A DNA stretch of 64,000 nt from Klebsormidium nitens. Lineage: Eukaryota > Streptophyta > Klebsormidiophyceae > Klebsormidiales > Klebsormidiaceae. Where the stretch lies: positions 85,266 to 149,265 of the forward strand of contig DF237117.1 in NCBI GenBank assembly GCA_000708835.1. The letters run 5' to 3'. The notes beneath the pieces are model-generated. The model worked only from the letters and a program-made list of their open reading frames with translations, was not told the DNA's origin and did no database searches. Below, one piece after another: positions 37,001-49,000 of the stretch; the stretch's first letter is position 1; each line of letters begins with the position of its first letter. Made by a program: the position numbers and the translations under genes.

Positions 37001-40000
37001 GGTGTGAATACGCTCCCCGGGAAGCTCGGGGGAGTCGGCGCGAAGTCAATAAAACCGGGCGGAAGGACTGTGAAAACGGCCGGCGCAGCGGCCAAAGGGA
37101 TCCCCGAAGTTCTGCCCGGTGATAACGAACCGGTCGTGCACAGCCCCTCGGGGGAACCGTTAACCCTGCTCGCGGTTAATGAGACGCACGTAATCTACGG
37201 CGGTTCAAGGCGGGGTTTGGAGGTGAAAGAGCTGAGAGCGTTTGCGGGTCCCTTGCAGCCGGCAAGCATGGAGCTAAGCCCGGTTAAGAGTTTCAAACGG
37301 CAGAGCGGGTTAGTGGTTCAGGTGTCCGGGAGGCAGAGCCCAGATACGGTTAAGGGCTTAACCAAGGGTTTCGAGCCTTTGGTAGACGAGGAACGCTTCA
37401 TCGACCTGGACGGTTTGGCGCCGGTTAGCCTAATTCAGAACCCGAGCCAAGCCCAACAGATGCTCGTGGTGACGTCAGACGGGACCGTGCACACGTGTGA
37501 CGTCTCTTCACCTGACTCCAAGTCGCAGTCTGCTGACGTGTCCCGCTTCCAGCGCACTGATTCTCGATCCAGCAACTTGTCTCTCCAAAGCTCGAGTATC
37601 GATGAGAACGCGGTCCCCAGAAAAAAGGAGATCGCGGGTGCGACCGTGCATCCGCAGTCAAGCTTCCACTTCGGGGGGTTGAGCGGCCTAGCAGTTCTGA
37701 CCCCCCTGAAGCTGCTCGTGACTGCCGGGGGGAAGGACAAGGCGCTGAGTTTCTGGGGGATGGAGAGGGGGAACTTTGTCGCGAGAAAGGGGCTCACCGC
37801 TAAGGTCACGTGCCTCCAGGCTTGCGAATCAAAGGTAAGTGCACGTTTGTGGATTAGTAATTTAACTCCTGATTGGATTATATGATTGAAGGAAGTCGAG
37901 GGTCTGGCTTGACTTCCAAAGACCCGTCGATAGATGAGCCGGCGGCTGCTTTAGAAGTATGAATGAAGCAGAAGGAAGAGCAATTCGATGCAGAAGAGAT
38001 GGAAAGGACAGAGCGTAACGGCAACGCTTACACTGCCAGAGCGGCGAAAGTTGAGGCCACACCAATTCGTCAAGAAAGCTGTGTCGTCCTGCCATACACA
38101 GGGACCCTTGAATCTTGACGGTCAGAAATCGTTCGGGTGGAACTTTTCCGTGGCTTTTTCCAAGTAGCACGCTGCTGGTCGCGAGGCGCGCAGTGAAAGG
38201 TAGATTTGTATGTGCGAAGCATTGCACGAAGAAGCAAAGCGACATGATAAGTCCCAAACCCAGCGTTGTCTCTCTTATCCCAAAGGGAGCGTTGTTTCTC
38301 CTGTCCCTCCAGAATCTTCTCGCGTGGGGGAGCGATTGCGGCGTTGTCCGAATCCTGCACGTCGACGCAACAACCGAATTCGTCACCACCTTCCGTCAGA
38401 GGCTCCACGTGGCACCCGTCCATAGGCTGCGCTTCAGCGCGAGCGGCGCGTTCCTCGCGTCGCAGAGCGCCGACGGGCGTATCGTCTTCTCTTACTCCGG
38501 ACACGGCTGGGACTTAAACCCAATCGGTTACTTTAACCTAACCGAAGATGTTCTAGACTTCCGGTGGTCTCCAAGGGAGTCCACCGAGGGCACGCTTTTC
38601 CTCTCGCTCGTTACCGGGGAAATCGTACGGCTAGAGGTCCCCGAGACTGCTTCACCCTCTGGCGAACGTTTGTTCGGAAACGCAGACCTGAAACGCGCGA
38701 GCTTCAACGTGGACGAACCCGTGCTGAGCTTCGAGATCGTTCCGGCGAACAAAACGGCGGGAGTTAACGAGGCCCTGTTGGTTGGCATGACGGCCGACAA
38801 GAGCATACGGCACTACACTCTCCCGGATGGAACCGGGGACTGGACGGGGCCCGGGGGAAGGCCGAGGGCCCCGGTGTTTGAGCGGTCGGCGCACGCCAAG
38901 CCCGGGGGGGCGCTAGGTTAGCGCTCGTTCTTTGCTAACCCAAAGTATCCGGTGTTAAGAATTTCGTCTCCTTCTCCTCTACCTTCTTCTCCTTCATGGA
39001 CATACCTGAGTCTCGACTGTGCGGACTTTTCCTTCTTGTCTTCTCCAATCAGCCGGGCATCCTGAAGCGTGACATGTTCTGTTCTGAATGCTACCTGATT
39101 CAAGAATCTTTTGTCAACAGCTTCCTTACAATGAGATGAACGCTGTTAGAGCTACAGGCTGTCCCGCCGAGTTTGTTTGCACGTCGTTCCGCTGACGCAA
39201 TGTGACCACCATGAGAGCCGCGGACCGCGCCTTGCAGTTTCGGACGAGTTACGAAACGTTCTGTCCCTTGACCTAGACCTTTTGTAAGACCCATCGATCC
39301 CAGCACGTAAACACAGTTTAATGTTTTGAATCTGCACGCCTTTCCGCCGGAAAAAAAGTGACGCTCCCTGAAGCAGCGACCGGCGCCCTGCAGTTCTGCT
39401 CGACAGTACATGTCAAATCTGTTGCTTTTATCTCGTTGATCAGTGAGCAGTTCTCTGGATCTGAGTGTAGAACTTTGATTCCGATCACAGGTCTTTCTGC
39501 CGACGGAAAAGTGACGGTCACCGGCGCCGCGGACGGCGCCCTGCAGCTCCGCCCGACGTTGCGCGACATTCCGTCGCAGGACGCCGGCGAGCTGCAGCTG
39601 CACGACGCCTATTCCGGCGGAATCCGCCACGTTGCAGTCTCGTCCGGAAGAGTGTTCACCGCTGGCGCGGACGGAGTGGTGAGTATCCCTATGGCGGAAT
39701 AGCCTGGGAAACGCAAGGACTCCGCAAATGAGTTGACATTCGGTCCAACGACTGTTGAGTTTGGGGGCTGGCATAAGTTTGTTTCATTCCTCATCTCTTT
39801 CTTCCTTTACGTGCATGGTGCATATCCTTCGAACGTGGTTCATTGCTTTACCATTTTCTTGAAGCTGGATCAGGAAGCTTATTCCGAAAGCCAATAAAAG
39901 CTGTCCAAGTAGTGCATTGCACGCTGAATGTTTCTGCTGGCATCTCGTTTCCATTTCTTGCTGCGTCTTTCGCCATTTGCTCGCTACTTACTTCGGTTGA

Positions 40001-43000
40001 TCTGAAAGCTCCTCTATTGCTTCTTCATGATGATTGAAACGAACATGATGATTGAAACGAAACGCATTTATATCTTAGAAAAAAGCAAAAGGAACTCTTA
40101 GGCTCTAATGAGAGTTCGGTTCGTGCTCTGTCGGGTCTGAGATTGTACGAGATCCGAATGATCTCCCTTCTGATGATCTTTCGCCGCGATTCGTCGGCAG
40201 GTGTTTGTTTGCGACGCCGTGGACGCCGGAATCGTCCGAACGGACGGCCGGAAGGAGCGGCGGAGCACCCGAAACCGGAACCCTCCCAACCCCGGGGAGC
40301 TGGCAGACGTCAACGCGCCCGACAGCCCGACGGAACCGGACTTTGCCGCGGCCGGAACGGAACCAGAACTGCCTCTGACGCCGAAAATGGTGGAGGTGAA
40401 AAAAGTAGCGAACGAACCGGTTGAGGAAAGTGAGTGTGATTACAGCGAAGGGGATGCGGTCAGGAGGAAAGTAGACGAGCTCCGGAGGCGGTTCCGGGAG
40501 TGCGAGGAGCGGAACGAGAACGCACCGGAAGAGGAACAGCTGCCACGGTAGGCTCCATTCAGATTGGAATGCCCCACCCGATGCCAGACATACGTATCCT
40601 ACCTGAGCAGCACTGTTTCAGGCATCCAAATTTTGCCTTGAAAGATGCAGTGAGGAAATTATCACAGCAACCTAAAATCTCACTCATTTATTGAAAGACA
40701 CAATGGGTTTACGGTTGTTAAAGTCTGCAATGCGGAGAGCTGACCAGCCCTCGCTTTAACAATTGTTCGGATTCGCCGCAGGTCCGACTTCGTGGTTGAC
40801 ATGGACCTGCAGGCGGCCCTGAGTGCGGACGGCGCCGCGCGCGTCGGCAAGGTGCGCGCGCAGATCGCGGCCGCGATAGCGCGCGCGCAGCTCCTGGCCG
40901 CGCGCCTCAAAGCCGAGTTCTGGGACGTTATGGAGACGCACACGGACGTCCTGTGTCCACTGAGTTCCGGTTCCGACGTCGAGAACTTTCCGCTGCGGAA
41001 AACGGGACCGGAGGAGGAGTCAGCTACGGAGGCGGCGGAAAAAAGGAGAGCGGAACTCGAGCAAGCGCGGGCGGACAGCGGAACGCCGGAAACGGACGGG
41101 AGAGAGACGCCAATGGAGGCGGCTTCGACGGGGGTGCTGGCGGAAACGGGGAAGGATTCCGCTCGGGGAGCACCGGAAGAGGGACCGGATCCCGGTGCGA
41201 AGAAAGAAAGTCCTGCGGACGGGAAGACGGAGCGGACGACGTCGGGAGGTGCGGACAGTGCGACGCAAAGCTTGCTGTATGGGCCATTCGAGCTGACGTC
41301 AGTCAAAACGAAGAAGGTCCAGGTGAGCCGCTTTCAAGCTTATTGTGGGCGTTGGAAGCTCCACGCCTCGTTTGACACACCCGTGATGAATCTCTGAGTT
41401 CTAGGCTTCGTAAAACCCGATGATCAGGGGCTTTACCGAAGACCCAACGGTCAAAGCAGTCTGCTGTAAGTTCAAGTGCTCTTAAGAAAGAACGTGTCGA
41501 CAAAGAAGCGCATGTGATAAGCTACTGAGGTGAACCTATCACCTTGAGAACTCTCCTTTCTGCATGCTTGAATCTCAAGCGAATAATTGCGGGACAAACG
41601 CGTTTTGGGAGCACCAAGTTTGTTGCACGTTGGAACGCCTATAGAGGTGATTCCTTTCTCAAGCTTATACCTTGTTCGATGACCAGTCATCTGCAGAGCG
41701 CATCAATTAGCGCTTCTCCCTTTCGCAGAACCAACTGCTGAAGCTGGTTGTGCGCGAGATGAAAACGTCCTTCAACGCACAATTCGTGGCCGCATTCCTG
41801 CTCACCACAAGGAAGACTCATTTCCGTTCCAAACATCCGATTATTGAAGGTGGTTCTTGCGCGAGATAAAAACGTCGTTTAACGCGCAATCCGGTACCCC
41901 GCGTCCTTCATTTCGCAGTCCAATAATCAGCAAAACATGTTCTGCGCATTACTCCAATGCGTCAATCTCGATCCAACTGCTCAAGCTGGTAGTGCGCGAG
42001 AAATAAACGTCCTTCAACGCGCAATTCGTGGCCGCGTGCTAACGTCTTCTTTACCTTCTATTGAAGATCTATAAGCGGAGAACATGTAAACTTTTATCCG
42101 CGCACAACAGTGACAGACTCAATTCCCTCCGCAGATCCAACTGCTGAAGCTGGTAGTGCGCGAGAAGAAGGCGTCCTTCAACGCGCAATTCGTGGCCGCG
42201 CGCGCGCGCAAGCAGGCGGCCATGGACAAGGTCGCGGAGGTGAACGCGCGCCTCAAGGAGATCCAGAAGGACCTCGGGCTGACGGAGCCGCTGACGTCAT
42301 ACGCCGTGCAAGACCGGGAGGTGGGTTTTCCCTTTCGGCTGGACTTGGTCGATGTAGTACGTCCCGCCGGAATTGAGCGGTTTGAGATGAAGTGACTGCT
42401 TGGATTGACGGAGTGCCCGTGCCCTGATTTCATACACTCTGCGGATGCCGGGAGGTGGGGTTTCATGGCCGACACTAAAGGAAGCCCGATTTGACGTTGT
42501 GGAGTTTGAAAAAGCGGCTGAGATGACCAGCAAGAAATGGTGGGCTTTTGAAAAGGAGCCGCGCGAGGGAACTCAGCAGGAAGGACTGTGAACACTGCGG
42601 GTGTGTTGGTTCGTCAACCATTGCACGCAAAAAAGTTAAAGGCAGCACTATAAGGCTTGACTTTGTGCCATAGAACAATCTCGTAACGGATCTTTATCAC
42701 GGATGCTGATTGATCAAGGGCGTGAAATCGAAAGTTGACAGCATCCGTTGGGCACAATTGCCACGTTAGGGGGGGAATACATATGAACAGAAACATTCCG
42801 GTCTTCCTGCAGCGGAATGACTCGTTGCTTACCGTACGCGACAGCGAGATCAAGGTTGAGCGGTACGTCTCGCCGGAGGAGCTCCGGCGGATCGAGGAGG
42901 AGCGGAAAGCGGAAGAGGAGCGATTGCGGTGAGGGACATTGCCCTTTCGTTAATATTGCCTGAGGGGTTAATCGCATACATTCTGACTGCGCAGTAGAGA

Positions 43001-46000
43001 CTGGAGCTTCTTCCGGCGACATTATGGCCTGAAGACGAAAGCGTTTATGTACTCTTGAGTGAACCTCGTCTTCGAAATCCCCTAAATCTTCAGATCCTCG
43101 AAGATCACAAATCCCAAACTCCTAAAGCCTGAGATCCCGCATAGGTCCAAGAAGGGCGACGACCCGCAGGAGCGCGCATTGCGCGACATGATGGGCGGAA
43201 AGCTGCAGAGCGCATTTCCGGAATCTCGGGCAAGGCCGGTTCTCAATCAGACCCTCAAACCTACTTCAGAAACCCTTACTTCCTAGACCCTCAAACCCTC
43301 GAACCCTCAGAACCTCAGACCTTCAGACCCGCAGACCCTCAAACCCTTAAACCCGCAAATCCTCAAACGCAGATCCAAGAAGGGCGACGACCCGCAGGAG
43401 CGCGCGTTCGCGACATGATGGGCGGAAAGCCTTAGAGCGCTTTTATGAAAACTCGGTTAAGGCCCGTTCGACATCACCTGAAACTCTCTGTGAAAAGCCC
43501 AGATCCTAATTCCTCAAATCTCAAAACGCAGGTCCAAGAAGGGCGACGACCCGCAAGAGCGCGCGTTGCGCGACATGATGGGCGGGAAACTGCAGAGCAA
43601 AGCCGACGAGGAGGCGCAAGAGGAGCTGCAACGGCCGGACTGGATGAGCGGAGAGCGGGCCAAGATGAGCGAGGACCAAATCAAGCAGATCAAGGAATTT
43701 GAGGCCAAAGAAAAGGTGAGGATAACATATATCTGTAAGCTGCTTGTAATCTTCATCAAAATCGTGTGAGAGGATGAACTTGGTAAATATCGGTGAGGAG
43801 CGCAGATGTGAAAGTTGTGGTCTGCATCAACATCATAGATCAGAGGGTTTGAGGCTTTGGAGAACAAACTCAATTTTCTGCTGCCGCTCGATTTTCTCTT
43901 GTTGTTTCGATTCTTTTCAAGCGAGCGCATATCAATGTTTCAGATGGACCAATCAGACAGAGTGTAAAAGGGAGGGAGTGGAGAGAGGGTCCACGGAATC
44001 TCTGCGGTTGAGGGCGGAACTCTATGCTTTGACTGTGCCTTGATTCGTCGGTATTCAATTCTACAAAGGTCACTGAAAGCTCAATATTGGTCACGAAACC
44101 CTTCAAAACGGCGATCGCAAACGTTTGTGTCTGGTCGCTTCGGTGGTCGCTTTCGCTTTGGGTGAAAATCAACTTCATCTCCGCTTCATCTCACTTATTT
44201 CCTTGTTGCAGGCCTTCAAGGAAGAGAAGGAGAAGAAGCGCAAGGGTCTGGAGCTGGAGTATAAGCGGCTGCTGGAGGAAGCCGTGAAGCCCGTCGCGGC
44301 CTTCGACGACGAACTAACGGCACTGCGAAAGCACAGGTAACGCTTCCGCTGGGACCTGCGCCATTAAATGTTTCTACTTCATCCTGTGTCAATCTTTACA
44401 ACCTTCGCCCGGAAACCCAGCGTTTATGTACCAAAGATTGAATTCTGAGCTGCCTAGACAGTTGAGAGGAAATATGCATCACCGTTGCGCGACATCAGGA
44501 TTTACAACACTGCAACAATCTTGAGGGATCGCAGGGATAAGCTGAATTTGCAGCTTCTGTCGTCAATGCTCAACCGATTTTCTCTTTGCTTGGAAAGGTC
44601 ACGCTTTTAGATGTCAAATCACCAGGCAAATTCACCGGCTGTTGACTTTCTGGAAAAAGGGGGTCAGGAGTTTTCTTCGTCACAAAAGAGAGGTTCAAGA
44701 GGTTCGTTTAAAAGCCCCGGGGTTCAAGACGCATGAGGCTTCAGATTGCTGAAAAGACGGAGGAGAGAAATTCCAAAACCTGATTAACATTGAAACCTTC
44801 ACCCTCAAACTCAACCTCGCATCGCAAAGTAATGTCCTACCTTTCCACAGGTCTCACGTCCTTTCCGAGTGTCTGGAAGTAGAGCTCCAGATTGCACGGC
44901 TGGGCGCGTCCATCATCGCAGAGGAGGAGACGGATCAACGGCAGCAGATCAATCTGACGGCCGAGGTTGAGTCCCTGCGCGCCACGAGTCGCGACACTGC
45001 GGCCGCGGCCGCGCACTTCCGTCAGGAGGCGGAAGAGAAGAAGGACGAATACGAGATGGTTCTGGCGGAGGATAAGGCGATGGAGAAAGGGTTTAAGCGC
45101 GACTTCGCCGACTGCGGCGATGCGGCAGACGCGCTCTTCCGGCTGTTCAAGTGAGTCCGCGGAAGTTCCGCGGCGGAAGAGGCCTCGGCCGGATCGCATG
45201 CTGCTTCAGGTTTTCGTTTTTGGTGTTACGGCTCTGAACCAGGGCAATACGCTTTCGAATTTCGGCCGGTTTTACAATACTCTAGAGGAAGTTGACTACG
45301 AGCCAAGCAAGCGCGAAATTGCACCGAACGGAAAACCCGAAGCCCGAAACATCGCACTGATCGGTGATCATTGTGAATCCACGAAGTAAAGTTGTCGTCA
45401 CAAAGCGTTCACGTTATCAGTAGCTCAACTAGTTACTGTTATTTCGCGGACTTTCACCTTCCGACGAGGGATACTTTGCTTTGACTCATTTCGGCCCACT
45501 TTAACTTCAAAGCGCCCTCTGACCGCGTTCCTCCAATAAGCAGGCCGCAGAAATGCCAAAACAGAAAGCTGCATTTTGAAGCCTCGGGATTGCGTGGTGT
45601 GAAGACTAGACCTAAACCTCCAAACCCTGCAGGCGCCGGGCGAAGAAGGGCTCCGCGACCGGCGAGCCGCCCGCGGCCGCGAGCCCGACGTCCGAGAACT
45701 CCAACAAGATCATGCGGAAGTCACAGAGATCCTTGAGTTCGATGCACAGCTTTAAGGTAAGCGATCAATCATCCAACACTTGTCGCAGGATAGATCGGCG
45801 ACAATTTTAGGACGGAAAGCAAAGCTTTGGGAAACTGAAAAGGGTAGAAAGCATTGAGAGTAAGGTAATTTTGGAGCTCGTTTGAAGGAAGTACTTTTCG
45901 TATTTTGTGCTAAGCTGCAGTGAAGCCGCTTCACGAAGGACGATGGACTTAGCCGGAAGGAGAAACACGAAGCACGGGGTTTGGTTCGGGTCACTTCAGT

Positions 46001-49000
46001 TAAGCGGCAGCGGAATCAGACGTTTCTGGTGACCGGAACGCGTTCTGATCTCAAACTAAAGGTTCCCTTGATTCCCACAAGGATTGGGCTTCGCCATCTA
46101 AGCATGTGCCTCTTTGAAGAATCTATCTTCAATACAGGCAGATTCTCATAGAAGGCCGGTCTTATACCATGAATAGAGAGATTTGCATGTGGTCTTCTCT
46201 ACTTCCTTCCGACCTTTCCGCTGCAGATGGCGAGTCCGCCGGAATCAGGGATTCGGAACGCACCGGACGCGCCGGGAAACGACGGCCATCTAGACTATTC
46301 GGACAAACCTGAGGTGGGCTCCCGGCTATGCAATATCTTAGCGTTTCCGTCACCCGTTGCAACAAAACCGATCCACTATACGGTTTTCTATCAAGAACGG
46401 TAGCGATTTAGGGGAAAGAGTTTATCAGAACTCCAACGGTAGCGCTTTTGCAGATGGCAACATGGAAGACATCCGGATACACGAAAGCACAGAGGAGCTT
46501 TTATTTGCCTTCATCTTCAGTCATTCAGCTGCTTTCATCGTATGTTCTACTTGCACCCCTCAACACTCAAAAAGCTTACATAGTCAAGTCACTCACGTCC
46601 AAATCCAATACCTTGAGTCTCACTTTCAATCTCAACCGCAAACCCATTGCCCCAATCTTGAAAACCTTAGATCCTCAAAGGTTGTTGAACACTCTGATCC
46701 TAAGACCCTTCAATCCTTCAACTCTGATACCCACTAAAGCACTATTTCGAAAGGAGTAAAATACCTGGCGACCCTGGCTCTTTGTGCTGCAAAGTATTTT
46801 CATTTGGGGTACAAAACGTAACTCAGTATACATCACATGTACTTGAACCCAATCTCACACGCTCCGCCATCCACTCGCAGACCATTAGCGACCTCCAGTG
46901 GGAGCGCTTCCTCAGCGCGCGCGAGCGCAAGATCGCGCAGGAAGAGGAGGCCCGCGCGCGCGGCGCGCAGCTCGCGGAGATGCAGCGCCACGTGGCGCGC
47001 CTCGCGGAGGAGGACGACGTGGCGAAGAAGCGGCTCGAGGACGCGGCCGCGGCGCTCGCGAGCTTCAAGGAAAAGCGGGAGGAGCGGAGGTGAGTTAAGG
47101 GTCCTTCGTATTCGGTTCAATTGGCTCAACGGTCCTTCAGTTGGATTTACGTTCCGTTACTGGGTCTTACGGTCTTCCAGTCGGGTTTAAGGTCCTTCAG
47201 TCGAGTATACGGTCCTTCAGTGACTGTTTGCCCTTTCAGCTGGGTTTGTGGTTTGAAGTCGACGTCGGTGGAGAATCTTCTTGGCAGCAGTATTTGATGT
47301 AAGTAGCTCCAAGATGGACTGGACTTTTATTTCCGCATTCACTGCCCGAAAGCAGTTGAGGGCGCGCCGTTGAACCCCAAGCAGGGCCTCTCGATGAAGG
47401 AAATAAGAAATATACCACTTTTAAAGGCTCCAAAGAACAAGCTTTTGGACTACGTGAATTCCCAGCCTGAGGCGGATGGGGTTACTTTGCAGGTCCAGGG
47501 CGGGTGAGTGTGCAGAGAGGATGACTTCGTGCATTAAGGTTAAAACTTTGATTCAGAGATCATAGTCTAAAATCAGACACCTCATCCTACACAGCGGCTC
47601 TCTGTTCGTGGAGAAGGTAGACGTACCTCCTCACACCAGGCGGAGCCTTTTAACCACAAGGACTATGTTGTATAGTATGCATCTGATGATCTCAACAATG
47701 AACATCATGTAACATGTTCCTACAACTCCCTGCGTCGTGCAGGAAAGACCTGGACGTGCCACTTGACATCAATCAGGGCCTCTTCCCCAAGAGAAGTGTT
47801 CGCAGTAGTCGCTTACCCGTAGAAGGTGATGTGAAAACCCTTTGACTCCTTGTATCGTGCAGAAAAGACCTGGACGTGCCTTTTCACATCAAGCAGGGCC
47901 TGGTGGAGGTCGACTTGGACCCCTTCACGGGGGGGCTCCACGACGCATCGCTGCTGCACCGTTCCGCTGTAGAGGAAGTCAACGCGGAAGTGCGGAAGCA
48001 CGGACAGCAGAAGGTGGGGCGGAACTCACTAAGATTGGCACCTGGTTGTTTAAGAAATAAGATTTTCTTCTCATTTCAGGCTTCTAGATTGAATCAAATT
48101 CTCAGTGACAGCAGCTCCCCGTAAACAACCCCCAATTTCGGTCAAGTGCTGCACCGTTCCGCTGTAGAGGAGGTCAACGCGAAAGTGCGGAAGCACGGAC
48201 AGCAGAAGGTGGGGCTAATTTTGCTCGAATCAGGGTGTTCGCTGAAGATGAAGCAATCAATCATCGTTAATGAAAATAGTTAAGGACTGCAAATCTTTGG
48301 CTATCAGTGAGCGTATCAGGAGCTGCACCTGGAAGGATCAGTTGCATGTGAAAAACTTGCTAAGCCGCGTTGTCTCGCTGGGTGTGCAAACAATGTTACA
48401 TTTCCACCCAGACATTTCCCCACACCAGATCGACATCCTGACGCCCAATTCAGGATCTCGAGAAGGGCATCTACGGAGAGTCAGAATTAAAGCTTTCTGT
48501 GCGCGCACGTATTTTCCAGTGTGGAATCGAAGCTAGTAATCAAAAGAAAACGTAAGGCGTCCATTCATGACTGCCCTTTGTCTCTTTCGCAGATCGACAT
48601 TCTGACGGCGATCAAGGACTTCAAGAAGGGCTTCTAAGACGCACAGTAGCAGATGCAAATTCATCCTTCCCTAACAATCTAATACCTTGAATCTCAAACC
48701 AGTGTTTCTCTGTTCTTGCAGATCGACATTCTGACGGCGATCAAGGACTTCAAGAAGGGCATCTACGAGGCGCAGTGGCAGGTGGCCAAACTAGGCATGG
48801 ACGAAGAAGACCTCACGGAGCAGATCAAACAGTTCCAGCTGCTGCGGGTTACGAAACAGCTGCAGACCGTCATCAAGAACGGGGAGGACATTTCCTCAGC
48901 GAACGAAGTCGCTGCGTTAGAAAACAGGTAGGTCGAGTTTTATTACTCTACATGACCAAATCCTTACAATTTTCGGGCTTTGATGGATTTCGGGCTATTC

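Noticed and set aside
40680-41306. 208-codon minus-strand ORF
   Set aside because: It is the antisense shadow of the GC-rich CFAP43 exon 40782-41322, whose frame joins its neighbours in phase.
43240-43380. CCCTCAAA-rich run resembling the plant telomere repeat CCCTAAA
   Set aside because: The units are irregular and mostly CCCTCAAA or CAGACC, inside an intron between decoy exons; this is low-complexity sequence rather than an interstitial telomere.
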